DNA from: an uncultured Pelagibacteraceae bacterium
GTDB taxonomy: Bacteria; Pseudomonadota; Alphaproteobacteria; Pelagibacterales; Pelagibacteraceae
Direction: 5' to 3'
Length of the DNA: 64,000 nt
Assembly: GCA_902571375.1 (NCBI GenBank)
Contig: CACGBP010000003.1
Coordinates: forward strand, 88,902 to 152,901
Shown here: in pieces, positions 32,540-40,384 of the stretch
How positions within the stretch are numbered: position 1 is the first letter of the stretch
How the letters are laid out: every line of letters starts with the position of its first letter
Notes under the pieces: model-generated
The model's database searches: none
The model's input: only the letters and a program-made list of their open reading frames with translations
Told to the model about the DNA's origin: nothing
Made by a program: the position numbers and the translations under genes

Positions 32540-33442
32540 ATGAGAAAAAAAGTTTTAATTCTTTATGGAGGTACATCAAAAGAAAGAGCTATAAGTTTAG
32601 AGACTGGTAAACAAGTTGCGAAAGAACTGAAGAAAAAATACTCAATAAAATTATGTGAGCCAAAAAATCTAGATTTATTAATAAAGTCTTTTAAACCTGA
32701 TATAATTTTTAATGGATTACATGGTCAATTCGGTGAAGATGGATACATCCAGACAATATTAGAAACTTATAAAATTCCGTATACTCATTCAGGACCTTTG
32801 GCTTCACTTTTAGCTATGAATAAGGAAATATCAAAAAAAATTTTTTTGAAAAATAAAATACTTACACCTAAATATCTAAAATATGATTTTACAAAAAAAA
32901 TTGATAAAAAATTAATCAAAAGAAAATTAAAATTTCCAGTTGTAGTCAAGCCAAAAAATGAAGGCTCAAGTGTAAACGTTTTCATTTGTAGCGAAAAAAA
33001 CATTTCTAAAAATTTAGTAAAGTTAAAACATTATAAAGAAATATTAATTGAGGAATTTATAGGAGGTAGAGAGATACAAGTAGCCATTATGGGAAAGAGA
33101 AAGCTAGGTGCTATTGAATTGAAGCCGAAAAGAAAATTTTATGATTATAAAGCTAAGTATGAAAAAAAAGCAGGAACTGATCACATAATCCCAGTGGAAC
33201 TCCCAAAATCAAAAATGAATGATATTTTAAACATTGCTATGCTTGCACATAACTTAATTGGATGTAGAGGCATAACGAGATCAGATTTTAAATATTACAA
33301 AGGTAAGTTTTATTTACTTGAGATAAATACTCAACCAGGGATGACAAAACTTTCATTAGTACCTGAAATAGCTAATTATAATAATATAACATTTGTAAAG
33401 TTATTAGACTGGATGTTGAATGATGCATCAATTAATAGATAA
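32540..33442 (+). CDS. ddl: D-alanine-D-alanine ligase
   Basis: ATP-grasp ligase that makes the D-Ala-D-Ala dipeptide used by MurF. The 300-aa protein shows LYGGTSKERAISLETG at the N-terminus, FNGLHGQFGEDG, YTHSGPLASLLAMNK, PVVVKPKNEGSSVNV, and the catalytic/metal segment EINTQPGMTKLSLVPE. Length is normal. The 3' end overlaps ftsQ by 23 nt. Its product feeds the MurF half of the fusion encoded upstream. Confidence 0.95.
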   Translation: MRKKVLILYGGTSKERAISLETGKQVAKELKKKYSIKLCEPKNLDLLIKSFKPDIIFNGLHGQFGEDGYIQTILETYKIPYTHSGPLASLLAMNKEISKKIFLKNKILTPKYLKYDFTKKIDKKLIKRKLKFPVVVKPKNEGSSVNVFICSEKNISKNLVKLKHYKEILIEEFIGGREIQVAIMGKRKLGAIELKPKRKFYDYKAKYEKKAGTDHIIPVELPKSKMNDILNIAMLAHNLIGCRGITRSDFKYYKGKFYLLEINTQPGMTKLSLVPEIANYNNITFVKLLDWMLNDASINR

Positions 33443-34106
33443 AAGAAAATATTTACTTTATTTATTTATTTTACTTTTATTATCAACAATCAATAGTCAA
33501 TCATTAATTAATTTAAAATTTTTTAAAATAAAAGATATTGAAATTTTAGAGGATAAATCAAACGTTAATAATTCTGTGAAAGAAATTATTGAGGATAATT
33601 TATCAATTTTTAAAGACCAAAATATTTTTTTATTAGATGAAAAACTAATAGCAAAAAAAATTTCTGATAATAGTTGGATTTCAAATTTTTCAATTCAAAA
33701 AAAATATCCTTCAAAATTAATAGTAAATTTGAGAAAAACAGAGCCTATAGCAAAAATTATATTTGATAATGAAATTTTTTATATTGGATCAAATTTCAAG
33801 TTAATTAAATCTAAAATTCAATTTAATAATTTACCAAATATTTTTGGTAAACCTAAAATTGATCAATTTAAAAATCTAATCACTAACCTTAATTTATCCT
33901 CAATAAGTTATGAAGATATTTCAGATATTTATTATTTAAAATCTGGGAGGTGGAATTTAAAAATTCAGAATGACGTCATTATAAAGTTACCAAGAGATAA
34001 TATTCTTGAGTCTTTAAATTTAGTAAAAAAAATATTAGATAATGAAAGTATTAAAAGTAAAAATACTATTGATTTGACTGTAAAAAATCAAATAATAGTA
34101 GATTAA
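33420..34106 (+). CDS. ftsQ: Cell division protein FtsQ
   Basis: 228-aa bitopic division protein: short cytoplasmic N-terminus, one membrane segment (YLLYLFILLLLSTINSQSLI), a POTRA domain (FKIKDIEILEDKSNVN through NNSWISNFSIQKKYPSKLIVNLRKTEPIAKI), then a beta domain. The sequence FSIQKKYPSKLIVNLRKTEP is typical of FtsQ/DivIB. The start may be ATG 33420 or the next codon, 33423. It overlaps ddl by 23 nt, and its stop overlaps the next start as TAATG. It would bind FtsL and FtsB. Confidence 0.9.
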   Translation: MMHQLIDKRKYLLYLFILLLLSTINSQSLINLKFFKIKDIEILEDKSNVNNSVKEIIEDNLSIFKDQNIFLLDEKLIAKKISDNSWISNFSIQKKYPSKLIVNLRKTEPIAKIIFDNEIFYIGSNFKLIKSKIQFNNLPNIFGKPKIDQFKNLITNLNLSSISYEDISDIYYLKSGRWNLKIQNDVIIKLPRDNILESLNLVKKILDNESIKSKNTIDLTVKNQIIVD

Positions 34107-34807
34107 TGACAAATCAAGATTTATTTAGAAGTTTTTTTTCAGTATCAAATAAAGAAATATCCATTTATGTCAAAAATATTAACTGTGATGAAATAGTTTT
34201 TTTTAAAAAAGAAAAAATTGATGACAATCAGAGTCATCTTTATAATGATTTTCTACAGAATTTTTTTCTAGAAAAAATAGAGGAAATAGAAGAACAGATT
34301 AAATTATTTGTTGATAATATTTCATTAATAATTGAAAGTGAAAATATAGTTTCAATTCGATTTTCTCTAAAACAAAAAATTGAAAATAAAGTTATTTCCT
34401 TGAAAGAGTTAAAAAGCTTATTGTTAGTTGGTCAAGAGGAAATACTTAAATACAACCAAAATCTTTTACTAATTCATTTTCTAGTAGATTTAATTAATAT
34501 TGATGGAAGAATAGTTGAAACTATTGAGAATCAATTTGTAAAAAAATTTATGAGTATAGAATTAAGATTTATTTGCATTAATCAAAATACTGTTGATGAA
34601 TTCAAAAATTTATTTAAAAAAAAACAAATTTATTTAGAAAAAATTTTTTCTGCTGAATATTTAAAAGATTTTATGAAAAATAATGAAAATATAATTAATT
34701 CAATAGATAAAGTAGAAAGTGGTATTAACAAATTAGAAGTCAGTTTAGTTCCAAAAAAGTCTATTAAAAAAGGTTTTTTCGAGACATTTTTTGATTATTT
34801 CAGTTAA
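34106..34807 (+). CDS. Truncated FtsA-like protein: 1C subdomain and C-terminal amphipathic helix only
   Basis: 233-aa protein in the ftsA slot after ftsQ. By eye, residues 70-190 follow the FtsA 1C subdomain: SLKELKSLLLVGQ (98-110), LLIHFLVDLINIDG (121-134) like FtsA LHVIPQEYAID, FMSIELRFICI (148-158) like the VHLIT strand, then NTVDEFKNLFKKKQIYLEKI (161-180). Residues 218-233 (KSIKKGFFETFFDYFS) look like the membrane-targeting amphipathic helix that ends FtsA. No actin-like phosphate or adenosine motifs follow; the reading frame simply ends, and the 64-nt gap to lpxC holds no remnant. The homology is my inference from patterns, spacing and synteny; ATP binding and polymerisation should be lost. 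Confidence 0.6.
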   Translation: MTNQDLFRSFFSVSNKEISIYVKNINCDEIVFFKKEKIDDNQSHLYNDFLQNFFLEKIEEIEEQIKLFVDNISLIIESENIVSIRFSLKQKIENKVISLKELKSLLLVGQEEILKYNQNLLLIHFLVDLINIDGRIVETIENQFVKKFMSIELRFICINQNTVDEFKNLFKKKQIYLEKIFSAEYLKDFMKNNENIINSIDKVESGINKLEVSLVPKKSIKKGFFETFFDYFS

Positions 34808-34871
34808 TATTGTATTTTATTGTAATATTACTTGTTTTCTAAATTTTACAATTTAAGCATAACTTGCCGTT

Positions 34872-35792
34872 GTGCATAATTTAAGTCAAAAAACTGTAAA
34901 ATCAGACATAAGCTTTAGCGGAATTGGTCTACATACAGGAAATGCTGTAGATTTAATAATAAAACCCGCGCAACCAAATAATGGAATTATTTTTAAAAGA
35001 ACAGACCTAAAAGAGAATAATATTATAATCCCAGGAGTTTTTAATGTTTCAAGTGCAAGTTTTTGCACTACGATTTCAAATGATTTTGGTGTCAGTGTTT
35101 CGACAATTGAGCACTTAATGGGAGCATTGTTTATATTGGGCGTAGATAATGCTGTGATTGAAATTAACAATAATGAAGTTCCAATTCTCGATGGTTCAGC
35201 AAAAGTGTTTGTAGAAAAAATAACTAAAACTGGTTTAGAAGTAAGTAATCAACCAATAAGAATAATCAAAATTAATAAGAGAATTGATTATGTGGATGGT
35301 TCAAAATCTATTTGCTTAGAGCCAAATAATATTAATTTTGAAATTGATTTTAGTTTAGAGTATTCAAATTCAGTTATAGGAAATCAAAGCAATCACATAA
35401 ATGTTTATGAAGATGATCTTTCAGACATTCTAAGCTCTAGAACTTTTTGTTTATACGAGGATATTGAAAAATTAAAAACTCTTGGCTTAGCTAGAGGTGG
35501 AAGTTTAGACAACGCAATAGTGGTTAAAGAAAAAGAAGTTCTTAACAAAGATGGTTTAAGAAATAAAAAAGAATTTGTAAATCACAAAATTTTAGACTGC
35601 ATAGGGGATATTTATTTATCAGGATACAAAATGGTAGGTAAAATCAAGTGCACTCATGGTGGTCATAAATTAACAAATCAACTTTTGAGAAAAGTTTTTA
35701 GTGATAAAAATAATTATTCAATCATTGAAATTAAAGAAAAAAGCCTTCCCAGCACTCTTGTAAACAGAGGTTATTTAAAATCTATTGCATAA
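34872..35792 (+). CDS. lpxC: UDP-3-O-acyl-N-acetylglucosamine deacetylase
   Basis: Zinc deacetylase for the committed step of lipid A synthesis. The 306-aa protein starts at GTG 34872 (HNLSQKTVKSDISFSGIGLHTG). Zinc ligands are H81 (STIEHLMGAL), H238 and D242 (NHKILDCIGD); the catalytic His is in THGGHKL (262-266). EIPILDGSA-type motif NEVPILDGSA is present. The position at the end of the division cluster is typical of proteobacteria. Presence implies an LPS-bearing outer membrane. Confidence 0.96.
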   Translation: MHNLSQKTVKSDISFSGIGLHTGNAVDLIIKPAQPNNGIIFKRTDLKENNIIIPGVFNVSSASFCTTISNDFGVSVSTIEHLMGALFILGVDNAVIEINNNEVPILDGSAKVFVEKITKTGLEVSNQPIRIIKINKRIDYVDGSKSICLEPNNINFEIDFSLEYSNSVIGNQSNHINVYEDDLSDILSSRTFCLYEDIEKLKTLGLARGGSLDNAIVVKEKEVLNKDGLRNKKEFVNHKILDCIGDIYLSGYKMVGKIKCTHGGHKLTNQLLRKVFSDKNNYSIIEIKEKSLPSTLVNRGYLKSIA

Positions 35793-35837
35793 TTTTTTTA
35801 AGTAATTTAAAGATATTTATTACTTAGGTGAATTAGT

Positions 35838-36677
35838 ATGATATCAAAATTTTCTTTTGTATTTTTTTTTATAATATTTCTAGCGTCATGTTCTCAAAAA
35901 AAAGATGAAATTTCTTTAATAAAAGAAGTTGATCAACAAGCAGAATTAATTGCTACATACACTGAAGCAATGGAAAATTTAAAAAAGAATGATACTTACT
36001 TTGCAGCCAATAAATTTTTGGAAGCTGAGTTATTATTTCCTCAATCTGATTGGGCACCAAAATCAGCTCTAATGGCAGCTTACTCTTATTATCTTCAAGA
36101 CTATTATTCGAAAAGTATTTTTCATTTAGAAAGATTTATTTCAACTTACCCAAAAGATAAAAGAATGCCATATGCTTATTATTTATTGGCAATGTGTTAT
36201 TATGAAAATATTGAGGATGAAAAAAGAGATTTATTGCCCTTGTTAGAATCAAAAAATTTGTTTGAACAAATTATATCAAAATATCCTAAAACTGATTTTG
36301 CATTAGATGCAAAATTTAAAATAGGTTTAATTAATGAAACAGTAGCTTCAAAAGAAATTTATATAGGAAGGCATTATGTAAAAAAAGAAAAATGGATTGC
36401 AGCAATAAACAGATTTAGAAATATTGTAGAAAATTATGACACAACTATTTATGTTGAAGAAGCATTACATAGATTAGTAGAGATATACTATAGAATTGGA
36501 TTAACAAATGAGTCTGCAAAATATGCTAAACTTTTAGGTTATAATTATGGTTCTAGTGAATGGTATAAGCAGTCATATGCGATTTTTAATAAAGAGTATG
36601 CTAATATTGAAAAAAAACAAACAGTTTCAAAAGAAAAAAAAGGTATTATTAAAAGATTTAAAAAACTTTTTGAGTAA
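35838..36677 (+). CDS. bamD: Outer-membrane assembly lipoprotein BamD
   Basis: 279-aa component of the BAM complex. The signal peptide ends in a lipobox (FLASC, Cys near residue 18), followed by tetratricopeptide-like helical repeats: YFAANKFLEAELLFPQSDWAPKSALMAAYSYYLQDYYSKSI, FISTYPKDKRMPYAYYLLAMCYY and later pairs, with the family IINRFR-type segment AAINRFRNIVENYDTT. Order lpxC-bamD-ligA is common in alphaproteobacteria; recN, often between bamD and ligA, is absent. The gap to ligA is 2 nt. Confidence 0.93.
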   Translation: MISKFSFVFFFIIFLASCSQKKDEISLIKEVDQQAELIATYTEAMENLKKNDTYFAANKFLEAELLFPQSDWAPKSALMAAYSYYLQDYYSKSIFHLERFISTYPKDKRMPYAYYLLAMCYYENIEDEKRDLLPLLESKNLFEQIISKYPKTDFALDAKFKIGLINETVASKEIYIGRHYVKKEKWIAAINRFRNIVENYDTTIYVEEALHRLVEIYYRIGLTNESAKYAKLLGYNYGSSEWYKQSYAIFNKEYANIEKKQTVSKEKKGIIKRFKKLFE

Positions 36678-36679
36678 TA

Positions 36680-38704
36680 ATGAATGATGATCAAATTAAA
36701 AATGAATATTCCAAAAAGATAAAACTATTTAAAAAATATAACAAATATTATTACGATAGAAGTAATCCAATAGTTTCAGATCAAGAGTTTGATATTTTAA
36801 AAAATCAAATTATCGAATTAGAAAAGAAGCATTCTTTTTTAAAAAGTGATAATTCACCAACTAAAAGTGTCGGATTTAAACCATCTAAAATTTTTAAAAA
36901 GGTAAGTCATAAATCTCCTATGCTTTCTTTGAGTAATGCTTTTACTAAAGAGGATTTATTAAATTTTGAAAAAAAGATACTAAATTTTCTTAATAAAAAA
37001 GATTTTGAAATAGAATATTCTGCTGAACCAAAGATTGATGGGATTTCTGCATCATTAATCTACATTGATGGAAAGTTTGAGACTGGTTTATCAAGAGGAG
37101 ATGGAAAACAAGGTGAGGATATAACTGATAATTTAAAAACTATTAAAGATATACCAAAAAAAATTCTTGTTAAAAATTTCCCAAAAGAGATTGATATAAG
37201 AGGTGAAGTGTTTATTCAAAATAGTGATTTTAAAAGAATATCAAATAAATTTGCTAATCCTAGAAATGCAGCTTCTGGATCTTTGAGACAAAAAAATCCT
37301 GAAGATACCAAAAAAATTCCTCTTAAATTTATTGCATATACATTTGGATATGAGAAAGGACTTAAAATAGAAAATCAAAAAGATTTTTTAAGATCTTTAA
37401 AGAAATGGGGCTTTAAGACAAATTCATTAAATATTACCACAAAAGGTATTGATAACTTAATAACCAATTATAAGAGGATAGAAGAGAAAAGAGATAAGAT
37501 AGATTTTGATATAGATGGGATAGTATATAAAGTTAATTCTTTTGAATTACAAAAAAGGTTAGGGAACGTAGCTAGCTCTCCTAGATGGGCTATTGCACAC
37601 AAATTTTCTACCAATAAAGGAATTTCAAAAATTAATAATATAGAAATCCAAATTGGAAGAACTGGAGCTTTAACCCCAGTAGCAAAAATTGTACCAGTCA
37701 ATATAGGGGGTGTAGTGGTTTCTAATGCTACACTTCATAATGAGGAAGAAATTAAAAGAAAAGATATTCGAATAGGAGATACAGTTGTTGTTGAAAGAGC
37801 AGGAGATGTAATTCCTCATATTGTTTCAGTTGATTTAAAAAAAAGAAAATCTTCACAAAAATTTAGTTTTCCAGAAAAATGCCCATCTTGTGGGTTACAA
37901 ACAATAAAAGAGTTTAATCTAACGACAAAAAAAGAAGATGCTGTGAGAAGATGTCCTAGTGAAGGATATGAATGTGAAAAAGTTTCAATTGAAAAAATTA
38001 AACATTTTGTATCAAAAGATGCCTTAAATATTGATGGTTTTGGAAAAAAAATTGTAGAAAATTTTTGGTCTCAAAAAATGATTAGATTTCCACATGATAT
38101 ATTTAATCTAGATTTCGATCAAATTAAATTGATGGATGGTTGGGGAAAAAAATCGGTTGATAATTTAAAATATTCTATTGAAGAAAAAAAAAAAATTTCA
38201 TTAGAAAAATTTATCTTTTCATTAGGAATAAGACATATTGGTCTTGAAAATGCAAAATTAATTTCAAGAAATTTAAAATCTTCCAAAAATTTTATTGACC
38301 TTTCGAATAATAAAAGATTTGATGATCTTCTTAATATAGATGGAATTGGTGATACCCAAATTAAATCTTTAAAAATTTTTTTTTCAAATTCAACAAATTT
38401 AAAAGTTATAAATGAACTTCAAAAAAATCTATCTATTCAGAATGATTTTGGTCTAAAAAAAGATGGACTTTTAAAAGAAAAAACATTTATGTTTACAGGC
38501 AAACTTACAGGCATCAGTAGAGCAGAAGCTAAATCTTTAATTGAAGAGAATTCAGGATCAATAATTAGCAACGTATCAAAAAAGCTTGATTATTTAATTG
38601 TTGGTGAAAAACCTACAAAAAGAAAAATAGATGACGCAAAGACACTTAAGATAAAAATTATAGATCAAAATGAATGGTTGAAAATGTTAAATAAAACTAG
38701 CTAA
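36680..38704 (+). CDS. ligA: NAD-dependent DNA ligase
   Basis: Seals nicks in replication and repair; 674 aa. The nucleotidyl-accepting Lys is K118 in AEPKIDG. Other parts: the N-terminal Ia domain with YYYDRSNPIVSDQEFD, SRGDGKQGEDIT, GRTGALTPVAKI in the OB-fold, a four-Cys zinc finger (CPSC, then CPSEGYEC), four helix-hairpin-helix segments (LMDGWGKKSVDNL, IDGIGDTQIKSL), and a C-terminal BRCT domain (FMFTGKLTGISRAEAKSLI). The spacing within the zinc finger is longer than in E. coli. Its end overlaps the convergent pepP gene by 18 nt. Confidence 0.96.
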   Translation: MNDDQIKNEYSKKIKLFKKYNKYYYDRSNPIVSDQEFDILKNQIIELEKKHSFLKSDNSPTKSVGFKPSKIFKKVSHKSPMLSLSNAFTKEDLLNFEKKILNFLNKKDFEIEYSAEPKIDGISASLIYIDGKFETGLSRGDGKQGEDITDNLKTIKDIPKKILVKNFPKEIDIRGEVFIQNSDFKRISNKFANPRNAASGSLRQKNPEDTKKIPLKFIAYTFGYEKGLKIENQKDFLRSLKKWGFKTNSLNITTKGIDNLITNYKRIEEKRDKIDFDIDGIVYKVNSFELQKRLGNVASSPRWAIAHKFSTNKGISKINNIEIQIGRTGALTPVAKIVPVNIGGVVVSNATLHNEEEIKRKDIRIGDTVVVERAGDVIPHIVSVDLKKRKSSQKFSFPEKCPSCGLQTIKEFNLTTKKEDAVRRCPSEGYECEKVSIEKIKHFVSKDALNIDGFGKKIVENFWSQKMIRFPHDIFNLDFDQIKLMDGWGKKSVDNLKYSIEEKKKISLEKFIFSLGIRHIGLENAKLISRNLKSSKNFIDLSNNKRFDDLLNIDGIGDTQIKSLKIFFSNSTNLKVINELQKNLSIQNDFGLKKDGLLKEKTFMFTGKLTGISRAEAKSLIEENSGSIISNVSKKLDYLIVGEKPTKRKIDDAKTLKIKIIDQNEWLKMLNKTS

Positions 38705-40384
38705 CCATTTTTTTTCAATTTTCGTCAAAAACCTAGATAACTTTGAATAGACCAAATAATGGTAACTAAATAAATAGTTTCTCTCAAATTTAGTCAATTG
38801 TTCGAAATTGATGAGATCTTTATCTATTGGCGCAAGAGTTAAATTTTTAAATACTTTTTTCTTTCCTTCTTTTTTTACATAAAGAAGATTTTCTATCCTA
38901 ATTCCAAAATGACCTTTTTTGTAGTAACCAGGTTCATTACTTAGGACCATTCCCTCTAAGATTTTTACATTATTATATTTTGAAATCCCTTGAGGTCCTT
39001 CGTGAACGTTTGAAAAAAAACCTACGCCATGTCCAGTCCCATGTTGATAATCTAATTTAATTTTTTTTAGATATTTTCTTGCTCTTAGATCAATCTGTTT
39101 TCCAGTATTTAAAGAAGTAAGATTAGAAGTTGCAACTGCAATATGGCCTTTTAAAACTCTAGTAAAAATATTCTTTATCATTTTAGTCGGATTATCAAAA
39201 CATATAGTACGAGTTACATCCGTGGTCCCATACTTATATTGACCCCCCGAGTCACATAAAAAGATGTCCTTCTTTTCAATTTTTTTAGTTTTATTTTTTG
39301 TTGCTCGATAATGAACTATTGCAGCATTTTTTCCACTTCCAGCGATAGTGTTGAAACTTGGAAATAAATAATTCTTATTTTTCTTTCTAAAAAATTCTAA
39401 TTTTTTCTGTGCTTCAAATTCTGTTATCTTTTTTTTATTTATATTTTTTATCCAATGAAGAAATTTAGTTAATGCAACTCCATCCCAAATATGACTATCA
39501 ATCATATTTTGAATCTCAAATTTATTTTTTGTTGCTTTAAGTAAGTAAATTGGATCTTCTATATTAATAATTTGAAATTTTTTTTCTAATATTTCTTCAT
39601 AAAATAATGAACAAGCTTTCGTATCTATGGCAATTTTTCCTGATTTGAAAAGCTCAATAAAACTTTTAAAATCTTTAGGCTCAACAACTTGAGAGGATTT
39701 AATTTTTTTGTCTTTAATTAATTTGTTAATTTTTGATTTATTACTTATTAAAAAAAAATTTTTTTTATAATCCAAAAATAAATGACAATTAGGAATTGGA
39801 CTATTTGGGTTATCTCTTCCCCTAATATTTAAAATCCAAGCAACATTTTCAGGAGCACTTATAAAAATATAATTTAACCTATTCTTTTTTAAAAAGTTCA
39901 CTACACGAGTAATCTTTTTTTTATAATTTTCTCCAACAATTTTATCTTTAATAGAAAAAAAAGGTTCTTTTTTAATAGAGTAATTATTAAAAATTTGATC
40001 TATTAAATTAATCTTAATTTTTTTAACCGAATTATATTTTAAAAAAAATTTTTTAATTTGTAATGATGTAAATAATTTTGGATCGATGCCTAATTTTAAA
40101 TTTTTAAATAATTTACAATTAACTATTTTTTCATATTGAACAATTCTAAAATATTTTCCAGACTCAATTTGTGCTTGAATGGTATATCTGCCATCAACAA
40201 ATAAGTAATTTCTATTTTTTAAGATAATGGCATATCCAGCCGAGCCACTAAAGTTTGAGATTGTTTTCAATCTATCCTTTTCACTGTACTCAGAAAAAAA
40301 TTCATCATTTTTAGGAATTATATATCCATCAATATTATGTTTTGAAAAATAACTTTTAAGGATTTTTATTCTATTTTTAATCAT
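38687..40384 (-). CDS. pepP: Xaa-Pro aminopeptidase (M24 family)
   Basis: 565-aa metallopeptidase that removes N-terminal residues before proline. Long M24B type with an N-terminal creatinase-like domain (NIDGYIIPKNDEFFSEY) and a C-terminal pita-bread domain. Metal ligands: Asp in LCDSGGQYKYGTTDVTRT, His in YQHGTGHGVGFFSNVHEGP, Glu in LSNEPGYYKKGHFGIRIENL. It starts in an ATGA overlap with uvrD, so the two are co-translated, and ends convergent with ligA over 18 nt. The gene symbol is by family only. Confidence 0.9.
   Translation of the reverse strand: MIKNRIKILKSYFSKHNIDGYIIPKNDEFFSEYSEKDRLKTISNFSGSAGYAIILKNRNYLFVDGRYTIQAQIESGKYFRIVQYEKIVNCKLFKNLKLGIDPKLFTSLQIKKFFLKYNSVKKIKINLIDQIFNNYSIKKEPFFSIKDKIVGENYKKKITRVVNFLKKNRLNYIFISAPENVAWILNIRGRDNPNSPIPNCHLFLDYKKNFFLISNKSKINKLIKDKKIKSSQVVEPKDFKSFIELFKSGKIAIDTKACSLFYEEILEKKFQIINIEDPIYLLKATKNKFEIQNMIDSHIWDGVALTKFLHWIKNINKKKITEFEAQKKLEFFRKKNKNYLFPSFNTIAGSGKNAAIVHYRATKNKTKKIEKKDIFLCDSGGQYKYGTTDVTRTICFDNPTKMIKNIFTRVLKGHIAVATSNLTSLNTGKQIDLRARKYLKKIKLDYQHGTGHGVGFFSNVHEGPQGISKYNNVKILEGMVLSNEPGYYKKGHFGIRIENLLYVKKEGKKKVFKNLTLAPIDKDLINFEQLTKFERNYLFSYHYLVYSKLSRFLTKIEKKWLASFI

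Noticed and set aside
34808..34871. Remnant of the FtsA ATPase domain after the short ftsA-like gene
   Set aside because: Only 64 nt before lpxC and no actin motifs in any frame, so the short gene is not a simple frameshift of a full ftsA.
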